Assembly: GCA_020284085.1 (NCBI GenBank)
Contig: JACEVL010000061.1
Location: forward strand, 564,209 to 628,208
DNA: 64,000 bases
Reading direction: 5' to 3'
Origin: Aporrectodea caliginosa
Lineage: Eukaryota; Annelida; Clitellata; Crassiclitellata; Lumbricidae
Shown here: positions 45,589 to 57,571 of the stretch, in pieces
Layout: every line of letters begins with the position of its first letter
Position numbering within the stretch: position 1 is the first letter of the stretch
Notes under the pieces: model-generated
Database searches by the model: none
Told to the model about the DNA's origin: nothing
What the model saw: the letters and a program-made list of their open reading frames with translations, nothing else
Position numbers and translations under genes: made by a program

Positions 45589-46040
45589 ATGTTCGCCCTT
45601 GGTGGCGCAGAAGTCCACCCAGCTGACACCATTCGCAACCTTGGAGTCCACTTTGACAGCTGTATGACCATGACGGCCCATGCGAGTCAACTCGTTCTAG
45701 GTTGTTTTTACCAAATGCGTCGAATTAAAACCATCGGCAGATTCATTCCAACCTCAACCGTCGTCATCTTGGTCAACAGCTTTATTGTCTCCAGGGCTGA
45801 CTACTGCAACAGCCTACTGGCGGGTAGGCTACAGCGGATACATCCGGTGCTCAGCTCTGCTGCACGTCTCATATATGGTGACCAATTATTGGTCAGACAC
45901 CATCCGATCATGTCACCGATCTGCTGCGCGACATACACTGTCTGCGTGTCCCTCAGCGTATTACTTACAAACTGTGCTTGATTACTTACAAAGCAATGAA
46001 TAACCTCACGCCATACAAAATCGATAGGCAGAGGTCAAGA
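45589..46040 (+). pseudogene. L2/CR1-like LINE reverse-transcriptase C-terminal fragment
   Basis: Reads ADTIRNLGVHFDSCMTM, then CFYQMRRIKTIGRFIP, FIVSRADYCNSLLAGRL, SSAARLIYG, then after a frame change DHVTDLLRDIHCLRVPQRI. NLGVxFD, SRxDYCNSLL and the AARLI motif are standard markers of the L2/CR1 group. One frameshift near 45905. Confidence 0.9.
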
Positions 46041-46342
46041 TCCGGAGAGTCAGGCAGGCAGACAGTCAGACGGCTAAGGTGGATGATGTTTAGAGTTGAA
46101 AGGGCGAGGGAGGTGAGGGGAAGAGAAGGAATCGGGATAGGATTTGTGAAAAAGCAGTGTTTTCAGTTTTGAGTGGAGAGATAGCAAGAGGTGAGGTTTT
46201 GGTGAGTTCGTAGGATGGATCGGATATTTGTCGTAGGCCTACCACTGGCGGAAGTTTGTTCCAAAGAGGCGGTACAGCTATGGAGCGATTTGCAAATTTA
46301 AGTGATGCTCGAGGTGACAGAAGGGCGGAGCAGTGTGAGGGT

Positions 46343-46513
46343 CAGTGGCGTAACTAGGACTTTTTGTTTGGGGGGCTTTAAGCCTTGAACATGGCGCGTG
46401 TTGTCGCCAAAGCCTATAGGCCTAGTGGAGCCTGGCGGCTTGATTAATTTGAGGGGCTTCAGCTTCGTTTGGGGGGCTTAAGCCCCCCAAGCCCAACGCT
46501 AGTTACGTCCCTG
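46343..46513. mobile_element. hAT-like MITE, 171 bp (family with 22474-22641)
   Basis: Ends CAGTGGCGTAACTAGGAC and GCTAGTTACGTCCCTG; perfect 8 bp duplication GTGAGGGT (46335-46342, 46514-46521). Strong overall identity with the 22.5 kb copy. Confidence 0.93.
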
Positions 46514-46984
46514 GTGAGGGTGGAAGATGAACGGGTTGAACGAAGAGGTTGGACCGTGAACAACTGACGGAGATAGGAGGGCTGAGAGGATTGAAGTTTG
46601 TTGTAGGTCAGTGATATGTTGTGTCTTTAGGCAGTTAATTATTACTCACTAGTTATGTTATAAATATGGGCGTGGTGAACCGGTGGCTGTCAGAGGGGTT
46701 CTTTAATTGAAAGGTAATACTAATCACACTCATTATCACAGCACCCGGGCCCACACTAGCCTTAATGCGGCCCTGTATAGGCCTACAGGTTCTATAAATG
46801 TTCTACTTTACTAGAAGCGCTGACAGTCGTGGTTTTGATCCGCGACATAATGAATAGCACGCGGTATTTAACGGCGCGGTTGTGGGCGCGCGGTTTTGAT
46901 AGTAATTAAACCACGTGAGAGCGCCCTTTTGTAGCGCGCCCTTTTATGCGCGCCCTTATCGATGCAAATAATAACAGACAGTAA

Positions 46985-47089
46985 ATAAATAAATAAAGTT
47001 ACATACAAAAAATAAAAAACGGAAAAAACAAGAAACTAAAAAAACGACGTTTTTTAAGAAAAATTGAGGAAAAACGTTTTTACAACTAT
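46985..47089. mobile_element. Truncated copy of the CATAGTTG hAT-like element
   Basis: Ends AAAAACGTTTTTACAACTATGG with AAAAACGACGTTTTTT upstream, as in the element at 33361-34173. The other end is missing. Confidence 0.7.
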
Positions 47090-47149
47090 GGAATACAGTA
47101 AGGTATGGATCCACGTATTTCACATAGCCTAGGCCTACACCAAATAATT

Positions 47150-48495
47150 GGCAACTTCTAAAGCACAGATGCCTAATGCACTAGGCATCATCCGTCAGCA
47201 CACAAAACCAAGCCGTAATCAGGTCAATAGTAAATGTTTCGCGATCAGGTGGTTATAAAAGAGTCGGACTCTGCTCCTAAGAACTCTGAACCTCCCCGTC
47301 ACCGTTTCGTTGGCTGTACTGAATCTTATGAAGAGCCCATTGACTGCCAGTAGACACATTCAAGGCGTAGGCCTACACTTAAACAGAAGTTTCAATCGCA
47401 TAAGGATTCGAGTTTCACTGTCATCTTACAGGTAACTGCATAACTGCATAGTGACAGTAAATGTGAAAACGTGCACGTCTTTATATAGCGACCGTATGGC
47501 AGCGACCTGCTTATTTTTCAGTGAACTGATCGGGTGAGGTCCTTCACCACCGCTGCCCGCTTGAATGGGCTCCACGCCATTTGAGGTTCCAGCGTAGGCC
47601 TACGGACCTGAAATGGCGTTGGTATGGCCCGAGATTTAAATCTCTGCAATAAGCCAGCTTCGGTAGGTCTATTATAATGGCAAACACGTAATCGTAATCA
47701 TAATCGCAAACTCTAAACTTCTAAAGCGCCATTCGAAAGCCAAGAGCAAGTCACCAGCTCATTCAGGAGAGCTGCGTCGAGTCAGAAAAATGCTGTCCGA
47801 AGGAGGTCCGAGTCCGGTTGCCAGAGGGTCAGAGGGGGCAGAGTATCTGTTAAGGTGGGTGTCGTTTTAGGTCAAGAATTGGATGGTGCAAGATCAGATG
47901 AGTCGGGGTAGGAAATCTTGAAGAAAAATGAGACTTCAGTTTGGAGTGCCTATAGCTTTGTCATCTTAAATCACGTTTCAAAGACTTCGTCCAAATCAGT
48001 TTTGCATACGGCACTGCTTTATATCTCCAGAGCTATTTCGACCTGTTGATTTCTCGCATTCAAATCTTCAATTCGGAATCATTTATGTTCTTACGGTGAC
48101 ATAGAAGTTGCCCAGCGGTGGTTATAGTCAGCCGGATCCCGACTGATCTTAGATCCGGCACCTCGGATTTGAAATCAGCCACCAGAACTATATTATGAGA
48201 TCCGTCAAGTAAATGAGTAAACCGGTCACTTTGACGTGTTTCTTTTACAACAATCTAAAGACATTTATTCTTAACCGAATACCAAAGAGCAAATAGCGAA
48301 TTTGTCGGTTATAATTTCGCCAGATGGACTTGAATTTTAGATTTTTAAAGACTTTTAGATCCGTCACCTCTGGATGAGCAATTTGATCACTGTTGCCTGA
48401 TATAGGGTATAACAGTCACTGCAATGCCCCCACAATGGTCTAAACGAGGTTCTTGTTGGGCAAATGATATTAGGATACATTTACCTACCTTATAG
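47150..48495. other. Upstream of the P450 gene, old repeats
   Basis: 47155-47250 is a copy of the GCACACAAAACCAAG repeat; 47480-47660 resembles 16040-16200. No coding sequence recognised. Confidence 0.45.
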
Positions 48496-51400
48496 ATGTT
48501 TGGCATCGGCGAGTATTCTGTTGTCGCAACAACGGTTGCAGCGACTGCCATCAGCGTAATCTTTTTCTGGAGGACGAGAAGCGGAACGAAGGATGCGGGA
48601 AGACGCTTTCCACCTGCAGCACCAGCTCTACCACTTCTCTTTGCAATTCTTCGTGGGGGAATGAGCGTCCTACCAGATCAAGCCATGAGATCAGCGCAGA
48701 AACTTGGTCCTGTGATCTCGTACAACTTGGGAGGAAGGTAGGAAGATATAGATTGACATGTTAGGCTATATTAGTCAAGAAGTTTAGCGCAAAATCTATC
48801 CTCTTTATTAAAATAAAGCGCTGACATCCTTAGTTTTGCAAGGGGCATCTCTAAACGAATGGCTGTTTTTAGGTCATAATCTATGAGAAAGTTTCATTTA
48901 GTCCTTATTCTGAAATGGACACCTTCAAATTTTCATCGTAAGTATACGTGTGCTTATAATTATTGTATTACAAGTGCTCATCCATTTCTGGCCGTAGATT
49001 TCTCCACTCTGCTGTAGGCCTACAGGTTGACCTATTGTTGTTCCCTCAGCAGGACATCCACAGAACAGCATAGAAATGTTGCTGTGATCGGTCTGACTTT
49101 CTGGAATAGGTTACCTAGCAAAGGCTAGCATCTTACAAGTTGAGCACCTTCGTCTTTCTCTATCTCTAACCTGCAAGCGCTTGAAAACAATTTATTCGAT
49201 CCAGGTTTTCCGTCGTTAGGTCGGGAGCGCCTCTGATGAGTCTCTGTTGAAGGTGCGCTATTTAAATATGTGAGTGCAATTACATGCGAAGAGATATATA
49301 TATATATATATTTAGCCTATGTATGTATGTACATATTCCGTTTCTCAGGCTGGTGGTCATTCTCAATGGCAGAGAGGCAATTTCTGATGCCTTCGTCAGA
49401 AAAGCTGAAGCCTTCGCCGACAGAAATGAGATGTGGACAGAAAAGAATGTCGTTAACCCAAAACTCCGAGGTAGGCCTATATCGCTTCAGCTTTTAAGTT
49501 ATTAACTATGTTTTTACTGACTATAGAATGTAGCCACGATAGTAGCGAAGTTCATATGCAATGTCGTAGGCCTTTCGTTATAATAAATCGATTTGTAAAG
49601 CACAAGATAATACAAGTATAAAGTGCACTGCAAATCTACTTAAGGAGCTGCTAATAAGATAACACAAACGATCCGTCAACATCTTCGAAAGCCCTCCAAC
49701 GATTTCTCAGGATCGCTAAGCACAACAGACAGATCAACCCATATTATAGTCCATAGGCTACTGTTGGAGCAGTTCTCAACTTAAGACTTAGGCCTACCTC
49801 TATCAAATTGCTTATCCACCATATTATAGGCTGTCTCTCTGTCTTACGGACTGAACTTTTGGTTTTAACCTGATAACGACTTGGTTTTGGTGCGCCATCG
49901 GTAGATATTTTTGCATTAGACACCGGCGCAATAGAAGTTACTAATTACAATTAACCTACTGACGAAAGTCCTTGTTTGTCGTGTTATTGTAATTGTAATT
50001 GTAATTAGTAATTGTAATTGTAATTGGGTGTCTAATGCAAAATGACACCTACCGATGGCTCACCAAAAACAAGCCATAATCAGGTCAATATCCAGAAGAT
50101 CAGTCCGTAAGACAGACTATGGTCAGATTATGGTGGATATGCATTTTGAAAGAGGTAAGTCTTAAGTTGAGAACGAAATGACACAAGCAACTGGCCCAAA
50201 AGTATGGGATGTTTTATGTGACTGACCATACCTCATGTTGCGGTATTCTGCATTATGTTATATGACTTATATCGCACTGTATTGCACTGTCTTGCATTCT
50301 ATTCTATTGCATTGCTTTGTATTCTAGTGCATTGTATTGTAACATGACCGAATTCCACCATCTTTTGAAAATTTCGATTATACATCACAGACATAAGCGT
50401 ATCAAAGTTTTCTGAAGTGGTAGTGATGCAAATATGTGCAACCACGATTTTTGTAAATCGACCTCATTCTAATACTCGATTTAACTACCAACATCTATTT
50501 TTTTGCTAGGTATAATTATTGCACGATACAACGACGTTTTTAAGAAGTACCACAAGCTTTGTCTGACCATCCTTAAAGAGTTCGGATTCGGAATCAACAG
50601 CCTTTCCGAGACTCGAATTCTTCGTGAAGTGGAATCAATGAATGAGGACATTCTTAAATTTAACGGCCGCCCATTCAATCCAAAACGGTTCACACATCAG
50701 TCAACCTTCAATGTAGTAGCAAGTATCCTATTCGGCCAGGCATTCGTGTCATCGAGCATGTGCCAGGAGATGGTCGAGAGCATGGAAGGGTTTGCGAAAA
50801 GCGTCGAATATGTCATCGACTTCGCCCCATCTTTGAGGTTTCTCCCTTACTTCCGTCGGAAGATTTTCGCTATGACGCAGTTCCATAAAGACCTGCTCAG
50901 CAACATCCAGAAAGGAATCGAGTACAGCAAGTCGACTGAATGCGAGCCAACGTTCGTGAGACGATTTATAGAAATTCAGGGACCCGATTATGACCACCAG
51001 GACCTCGTCTACATAGTCCGAGATCTATGTCTCGGTAGTGCGGAGACAGTGGCCACAACGTTGCAGTGGGCACTGGTGGAATTAGCCAACCATTCCGAGG
51101 TTCAGACTCGCTTTCAAAGGGAGGTCGACGACGTGGTACCAAAGGAAAGGCTTCCCTCACTCGATGATAAACCGCGTTTACCCTACACGGAGGCTGTGAT
51201 CCATGAAGTCATGAGACGACATTCTCCTATTCCGCTCTATGTGCCGCACGCGACGCTCAAAGACACCGAGGTTCTTGGCTACTTCATACCAAAAGGATGC
51301 ATGGTAATCATGACATACACTATTCACTATTTAATATTATATCGTTGGTATTAACGGCCTTTCCAGGGTTGTAGTTTTTCGATATCGCAGGAGTTGGTTT

Positions 51401-54237
51401 GGGAGCGCCTCTGTAGGTAGTAGCCTATGTTGGTGGGGCGCTACAAAAGTCCTCTGAATGAATGAATGAATGAATGAATGAATGAATGAATGAATGAATG
51501 AATGAATGATCCGCGCGATTCTCAAAAGGTGCCACTGTATGGTGGAAAGTATAGGGTGCTGCTCTTTTCTCCTGAACCGACGCTGGACGAGATCCTGAGT
51601 CCTTATTTGTGGATGGATGCCATTGCATCGAGAGACTTTGTCTTTTACTTCTCGGCGGTAACCGGACGATTGGTCATAGGACGATTGGTCATAGGACGAT
51701 CGGTCATAGTCACACGGACGATTGGTCATAGGGCGATTGGTCATAGGACGATCGGTCATACTGACGATTGGTCATAGGACGATTGGTCATAGGACGATCG
51801 GTCATACGGACGATTGGTCATAGGTCAGATGGGTCATAGGGCCTGTCGGTCATAGGTCCTATCGGCGATGGGACTATCGAAGGCTATCGAAGGCTAAAAC
51901 AGAAAAGTTTTTAAACATGAACAACCATTCACCTTTACTGGGTCATTTACTGTGAAATAGCCTACGTAATACGAAATACGAACAATACGCAAAAGTCTGG
52001 AATTATCCTAATAAGTTTCTTTATTGGCACTGATTGTATTGTCTAAAAACGATAAATGTCCCCAATTGATGCCTTTTAGGCCTATACTTGAGTAACATAC
52101 GGGTCAAACGTTTATTATTTCGACCGAACGTTAAGTTCTTTGAAGTGAGTACTGTTGATGCCTGTAAGTAATTATCCTAATAAGTTTCTTGATTGGCACT
52201 GATTGTATTTGTCTAAAAACGATGAATTCATCGATTTTAGACAAATACAATCAGTTGCTTATTTTGCGTTCGGTGTGTTAAGCTTAAAACTAAGAATGTC
52301 CATAACTAACGACTACAACCAAGTATGTCGGTTTATTAGCGGCATATGACCAATAGTCCCTATGACCAATCGTCCTATGACCAATCGTCCTATGACCAAA
52401 CCTATGACCAATCGTTCTATGACCAATCCTAGAACCTTCTGCGATGAAATTATACTTTTCTGCGTAGGAAAAGAAATATGCGAGTATAAACTGGAATTTC
52501 TAAAAATGTTATATTTGCAGATTGGTAATGGTAATGGCAGTTGCATATTTATATAGCTCTTATTTCGATTGTTATGACTGCGTTTTACCTAGGTCCTCGC
52601 TAACGCTGTCAGTGCTCACATGGATCCGACATCCTGGAAAGACCCGGAAAACTTCAGACCGGAGAGATTCCTGAACGAAGATGGCACGATAGTTGGAACC
52701 GAAAAAGTGATCCCGTTTGGACTTGGTACGATTTAACGGATAGCCTATGTTCTTTAAGACATAATTTTAGAACTGCGATGAGATTCGTCGATTTCAACTC
52801 CCTGAGCTATGCGAAGCCTGCTTTCCATGGGAATTAGATTTAGATAGGACCAGGGTGAGAATAGCGTGGGTGGAGGGGGTGTTTCAACCCTCAGTCCTTC
52901 TTAGTTCCCACAGTTAAGTCTTCATTGCACACCCCGGATGGTCGCTTCTAGCCCCCTCAGTTGTGCTATAGAGTGACTTAGCAGTTCACTTTGTGGGCTA
53001 CTAATATACTTATAATAGTAATGCTCTTGTTTATTATGACCATGTCAATTGCATAGAACCCTACTAATAAATTTGGTGATGTCATCACATTAAGCTATCT
53101 ATTTAAATTTTTGAATTTTCTCAACAAAGGACATGATTTTGAATCGAGACGGACGCTAGCAGGTTTGCAAACCTGGTAGCGTTGAGAGCTGTTGCCTTAA
53201 GATTTCGTTGACATCAGTTTGCAAAATATAGATAAAAATATTCAACTCCACATGGATTACAGTCTAACCCGCAGTCCTTTTTCTACAATTCTCATACCGG
53301 ATGGGACCCATATGAGGTATAAACGGGTCCCATTGGAATCTGGTTTCTGAAAATAGGACTCCATTTGAGCATGCTGGCAGGGCAGGGTTTCTGACCTGCT
53401 GTATTTCGAATCGACTTCTCCAGCGCATTACGAGTTTAGACGATGGTTCTACTTTAACTTTGCAATCACTCCTGCGTCTTGTAGGCACTAGGCACCCATG
53501 CTTACCTAAGCTCCACTGCCCTATTAGTATGCCCATTGCCCACACATGAAGCCTATATTGACCAATATAGTCACATGCGGGCCTGTATAGCGCTCGTATG
53601 AGTCCTAAGGAATGCCCATGGAAATGCTGACATGATGATGTTGCTACCTCGACTGAAACTGAGGAGTTTGTTTCTTAACATAGATAAGCAATCGCAGAAC
53701 CTAAGGAATAGTAATTCATCGTGATAACAATAAGTGTTTCATATCGGGTTACGTTGGGGACGAGAGTGCTTGGAAGGCGAAGGATCGGATGGATTAGGAA
53801 TTGTTAGAGAGGTGCGACTTCAATTTGGAGTGGGACACCTTTGGACTGATAAGCAGCAGAGAGACCCGATCGAGGCCCGATCGAAGCAGATGATGGTGGG
53901 TGATTGGCGATGTTGGTGCAGGAGCTGACAATATACGGAATTACATGTCTACCTCTGCAGTTCATAATCTCTCATTACTGAAATACTCCAAAGCTGCATG
54001 GAGTTCAGTTGACCGACTTCTGTTCTTGTGGTCTGTTTTCTAGGAAAGCGTTCTTGCCTCGGAGAGATCCTAGCTCGTCAGGAGACATTTCTCTTTCTCA
54101 CCAGTCTCGTCCAGCGTTTCGATATCCGACCACCAGAGGGCCTGGACTCGATCAGTGTGAAGGAGGTCATAGGTGGAGCAATGCAACCTTCGGAATTCAA
54201 AGTGAGCCTGATTCCGAGAACAAAGGCCAAGAACTGA
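48496..54237 (+). CDS. Cytochrome P450, CYP2-clan type, 494 aa, five exons
   Basis: A haem-thiolate monooxygenase that would insert oxygen into small hydrophobic substrates at the ER membrane with electrons from NADPH-P450 reductase. Exons 48496-48737, 49349-49470, 50510-51303, 52593-52725, 54044-54237 join in phases 2, 1, 0, 1 (1485 nt, TGA end), all with GT/AG borders. Features in order: N-terminal membrane anchor (about residues 8-25), Pro-rich hinge [11 protein letters not shown]-helix [13 protein letters not shown] (about 297), ExxR as EVMR (about 354), PERF (about 409) and the haem loop [12 protein letters not shown] with Cys about 435. Length is normal for the family. The I-helix Gly of (A/G)GxET is Ser here. 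I assign the CYP2 clan from overall pattern; the subfamily (CYP2U or other) and substrate are not deducible. Poly(A) signal AATAAA at 54289-54294. Confidence 0.93.
49800..50180. repeat. Inverted pair of the GCACCAAAACCAAG interspersed repeat, intron 2 of the P450
   Basis: A minus-oriented copy (49800-49945, with CTTGGTTTTGGTGCGCCATC) is followed by a plus copy (50025-50180). The spacer is a run of AATTGTAATTGTAATT. Confidence 0.85.
51395..51507 (+). mobile_element. LINE 3' terminus with (GAAT)n tail
   Basis: TTGGGAGCGCCTCTG, then a GGGGCGCTACAAAAGTCCTC segment and about 13 GAAT units, in intron 3 of the P450. Confidence 0.75.
51661..52434. mobile_element. Foldback-like element with inverted ATTGGTCATAG arrays
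   Basis: About twelve copies of GACGATTGGTCATAG (51661-51875) on one side and six inverted copies CTATGACCAATCGTC (52345-52434) on the other. Between them lie a direct repeat (52003-52050 and 52170-52222) and the palindrome at 52201-52252. Long inverted tandem-repeat arms are typical of foldback elements. No target duplication found. Confidence 0.65.
52201..52252. repeat. 52 bp near-perfect palindrome
   Basis: Arms of 26 bp, one mismatch, centred on GAATTC; left arm begins GATTGTATTTGTCTAAAA. Half of it matches the single copy at 52029-52050. Confidence 0.95.
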
Positions 54238-54590
54238 ACAATAGAAAACAATGAGTTTAAGCAGCTAGGCACTTTGCTGTTTCTGCGAAATAAAGAGCAG
54301 ATTCGGAGCAAACTATTCATTCATCAATTCCGCGTGTCTGTGGGTCCAATGATTCAATGAACGGGTTTGTCTGGGCAATTGAGCAGACTTTACGTATTGG
54401 CGGGTTGAGCACAGAGTGCCACAGAGACCATGGAAATCCGACACCCACAGAACATTTCATTACAGTCTACGTTGTGAGTGATTTGTGGGATTGGCAAGGG
54501 ATTGGCTGTCTGGGATAGATTATAGACGCAATTAACGTGATTTGTATGTAGGCCTAGATGAACTGTTTTTTGCGACTTGGGTGAGAATCG
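54238..54590. other. P450 3' UTR and flank
   Basis: Poly(A) signal 52 nt past the stop codon; no other gene or repeat recognised until the transposon at 54591. Confidence 0.6.
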
Positions 54591-55839
54591 CAGGGACGGA
54601 TCCAGGGGTGGCCAATCCGGCCATGCCCCCCATTTGCAAATTTACACAGTACGTGGTCCCCCATCGCCAAGTAGACAATGTTCACTCTGTGTTCTTTCGT
54701 GATGAAAAGAAATTGAGGATTATATAAATAAAAATATTATTATATTTGTACAACTAAATAGCTTCTCTCGAGTGTTGTATCTGAAATTTCAAAATATAAA
54801 TTTTTTAAATGTTGTCTTCCTTGAACATTTAGTAAAACTACATCATTACTACATGGCTTCCCGATAAGGTAGTTGAATCCTTCTTGCTTGGTTTGTGTAC
54901 CATAACTACCATTTGTTAACTATTTCTGCTAACTGAGTCCTGGTAAGCGATTCGTTTACATTTCGTCGCATGAGAATTATAGTGTTCTATCTGCAGTTTT
55001 GTTTACATTGGAGTTAGACACACTGTCCGATTCAGGGTAATTTGTTCTATCTGCGTGCAAAATGGCGCTTGTTGAAATGGCACCTTTCCTGGGAAAAGAA
55101 CAGAAGTATTTTATTCTGTTTGCATATTTTTACCAACTGATAGGCATTATAATATTCTATGTGAACCACAACCAATTATATTCCAGAGATTTAATCACGT
55201 GGATATTACAGAACACGCTGCTACTTGATTATTATACCCATGGTCCAGGATTATCTTGTTCTATTACGGTCACGTGGTCTGAACGGCACACCGTGATTCG
55301 CACATGCATACAGAACATTATAATAGTAAGCGTGTTCCGCTACAGAAGGATAATCAAAAAAATATTACATAAAGAGACAAAATGGAGAGACTAATTCGAA
55401 AATAATGCACATATAGGCCTATACAATGATAGCAAGTATCACAGTTAAAAATGATATTAAAAAAATAGCTTTTTCTCTAGAATTATTATATCGGTACTTT
55501 TATAACTAATTACAGCGACAGTCATATTTCATTTCGCTAATAATTATAATGTTCCATGTAATGACGAATCATCATAACATTTAATTGTATAGAGATATTT
55601 CTGTAATATTTTGTTCTATTTGAACAAATTCCGAAAGTTGCCTTCAAATTATGTTTTCTTATGCAAGAGGCTTCAATCGTCGTGATTGTTTAAAATTGCC
55701 GATGTACACATAAATGTTTTCTGAACATTCTTACTCTATTTTGTCCCACCAACGAATTTTCAGTACTAAATTCTAAGTCACTAAACTGTCTTTTTCGATT
55801 TTCTCCGTTTCACCAAAAGTGCGTATAGAACAGTCTACT

Positions 55840-56930
55840 TCTCATGCGACGATTTGCTCAATCCAGATCGTTTGCCTGCGTAGGTCCCTCCCTATGGAAT
55901 GGACTTCCTCCTCTATGCTCTACAATCCTCTCTGGTAGCATCTCTACCATAGGCGCAACCACCACTATGGGACTCGTGGGACGCGTCCCCCAACGTTCGA
56001 ACAGGTTGGGACGCCCCCCAATTTTGAAAATTTTGAGGTAAACAAGAGCCCAAAATGAACGCCATTTGGTATCAAATGCTCAAAATTGCGTCGGCTTCTG
56101 GGGCGGAACCCCAGACCCCGATGGGGGTGCTTACGACGCTCCCCCGTAACCCTAGTCGTTAGGAGCTTCTTGCCTTCCGCAATCACGGCTGTGCGCCTTC
56201 CGCACTCGCAGTTCCCCCACTCGGACGTTCTAGTAGGTCCCTCCCCCAACAAATCGCTGGCTCTGCTGCCGATAAAATAATGGGTCAGACTAAATCCGCT
56301 AAACTCAAGTCTATCAGAATTCAGTGCAGAATGTTGCTGTATAATTTCATTCTAAAACTTTACTTATCTCGCTTTTTAAAATTCGACTAAGGCTCGCGGT
56401 TGAAGCCTAGGAGGACATTTCAATTTTTAATGCTGCGACTGCGAGTGGTGTTCTTCTAAAACTTAAAATCTCAGTTTATTCATATAATAGTTCATATTTT
56501 TCACAGATCTCTATAGATGGTTTGGGTACTTTTATATCGAAATCATCGGTGAAAAGTTTGAGGTAAATTAGAGCCCAAAATGTACTCCATTTGGCATCAA
56601 ATGCTCAAAATTGCGTCGGCTTCTGGGGCGGAGTCCCAGACCCCGATGGTGGAGCTTACGACGCTCCCCCATTCCCTTTAGTCGTTAGGGACTTCGCGCC
56701 TTCGGCGCTCGCAATTCTCCCCACTCAGACATTCTAGTGGGTCCCCCAACTTCTCGTGGTTGCGCCCATCGACATACTCAATATATGTCGATGGTTGCGC
56801 CCATGATCTCTACCTCTTTCTCTCACCTTGAAACCTTCCTTTTCTCTCGGAGTACCTCGCACTGAGAGCGCTTCTGAAAGGCTTATGCTATTAGAAGCGC
56901 TTTATAAATGATCAAATACAATACAATACC
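55840..56930 (+). pseudogene. LINE RT tail and 3' end, split by a MITE
   Basis: 55840-55947 reads RRFAQSRSFACVGPSLWNGL then SGSIST; after the MITE 56806-56930 resumes with STSFSHLETFLFSRS and the GAGAGCGCTTCTGA ... GCGCTTTATAAATGATCAAA terminus. Joining the two across the duplication restores a continuous CR1/L2-type tail order, which fixes the order of insertion. Confidence 0.8.
55948..56805. mobile_element. hAT-like MITE, 858 bp, with internal direct repeat
   Basis: Ends CATAGGCGCAACC / GGTTGCGCCCATG; perfect 8 bp duplication ATCTCTAC (55940-55947, 56806-56813). A roughly 190 bp block (TTTTGAGGTAAA..., GCGTCGGCTTCTGGGGCGGA, ...) occurs twice in the same orientation, at 56030-56235 and 56560-56745. 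The right end also carries a duplicated CGACATACTC..GTATGTCG hairpin with a second GGTTGCGCCCAT. Confidence 0.92.
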
Positions 56931-57277
56931 TTAAGGCTTATGGCGTTCTTGAAAATTGAACGTATTTTCTAGGTTTTATATTAATTTCAATAAATGTCTG
57001 GTTTCCTACTACTGTCTGCAGTCAAACTCAAACACGACTCAAGCAACATCTTAGCTACGAGTGACATCTGATTCCTATAAGTTTTGAAATAATAAAGCAA
57101 TTTGTTCACATGACAGCCTAAAATGCAACCATTGCAGTGTGGAAATTTAAAACAAATAAGTGGGGAGAGGAAACATCCCCTCCACAAACTCCTCCACCTG
57201 CTCAGCGCTGCGCACCTGAACGATCGTCCTTCGTATTCCAATTTGGCCCTCTCATAAACTTTCTGGATCCGTCCCTG

Positions 57278-57470
57278 GGTGAGAGAACTACTATTGAGTA
57301 TTGAGTATACAGAAACTGTCGTCTCTCGATTGACTTACGCCGCTCCAGCCTGGTGGATTCTTACAACGGCTGAAGACCGAAAAAGACTCGAGAGACATCT
57401 GCAGCGAATCAAGAATGCCGGATATCTACCTCCTAACTCACCGGATATCGATCAGCTGGTGTGTGACGCT
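57278..57470 (+). pseudogene. LINE RT tail fragment (type A), left part
   Basis: Reads SRLTYAAPAWWILTTAEDRK then RLERHLQRIKNAGYLPPNSP and DQLVCDAE. It stops where the Gypsy element begins; related sequence resumes at 63896 (TATTAGGCTAAACAATC as at 17316). Compare 16960-17640 and 26580-27133. Confidence 0.85.
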
Positions 57471-57499
57471 GAGAGACGACCCCTGGTTTCCCGAAAAAC

Positions 57500-57516
57500 T
57501 GGCACCAGAAGTGCGG
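57500..57516 (+). promoter_or_regulatory. Primer-binding site, tRNA-Leu-like
   Basis: TGGCACCAGAAGTGCGG begins with TGG (complement of tRNA CCA) and resembles the leucine-tRNA site TGGTGTCAGAAGTGGG at most positions. It sits right after the LTR remnant. Confidence 0.7.
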
Positions 57517-57571
57517 TACGCAGTTTTGGTCACAGCGTCACGAGTCGACAACCGCCTACGGAAGATCGAGG

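Larger units (their letters stand above)
54591..57277. mobile_element. Putative 2.7 kb hAT-like element, host of nested insertions
   Basis: CAGGGACGGATCCAG at the left and CTGGATCCGTCCCTG at the right are perfect 15 bp inverted repeats. Flanks hold GGTGAGAA (54580-54587, three bases before the end) and GGTGAGAG (57278-57285), a probable target duplication. No transposase was recognised; the interior contains a LINE tail itself split by a MITE. Confidence 0.65.

Noticed and set aside
51337..51777. Open frames with MTNRP-type repeats on both strands
   Set aside because: Translation of the GACGATTGGTCATAG array and the GAAT tail.
55062..55394. 110-codon frame inside the 54.6-57.3 kb element, considered as a transposase remnant
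   Set aside because: No DDE, zinc-finger or hAT dimerisation motif can be seen.
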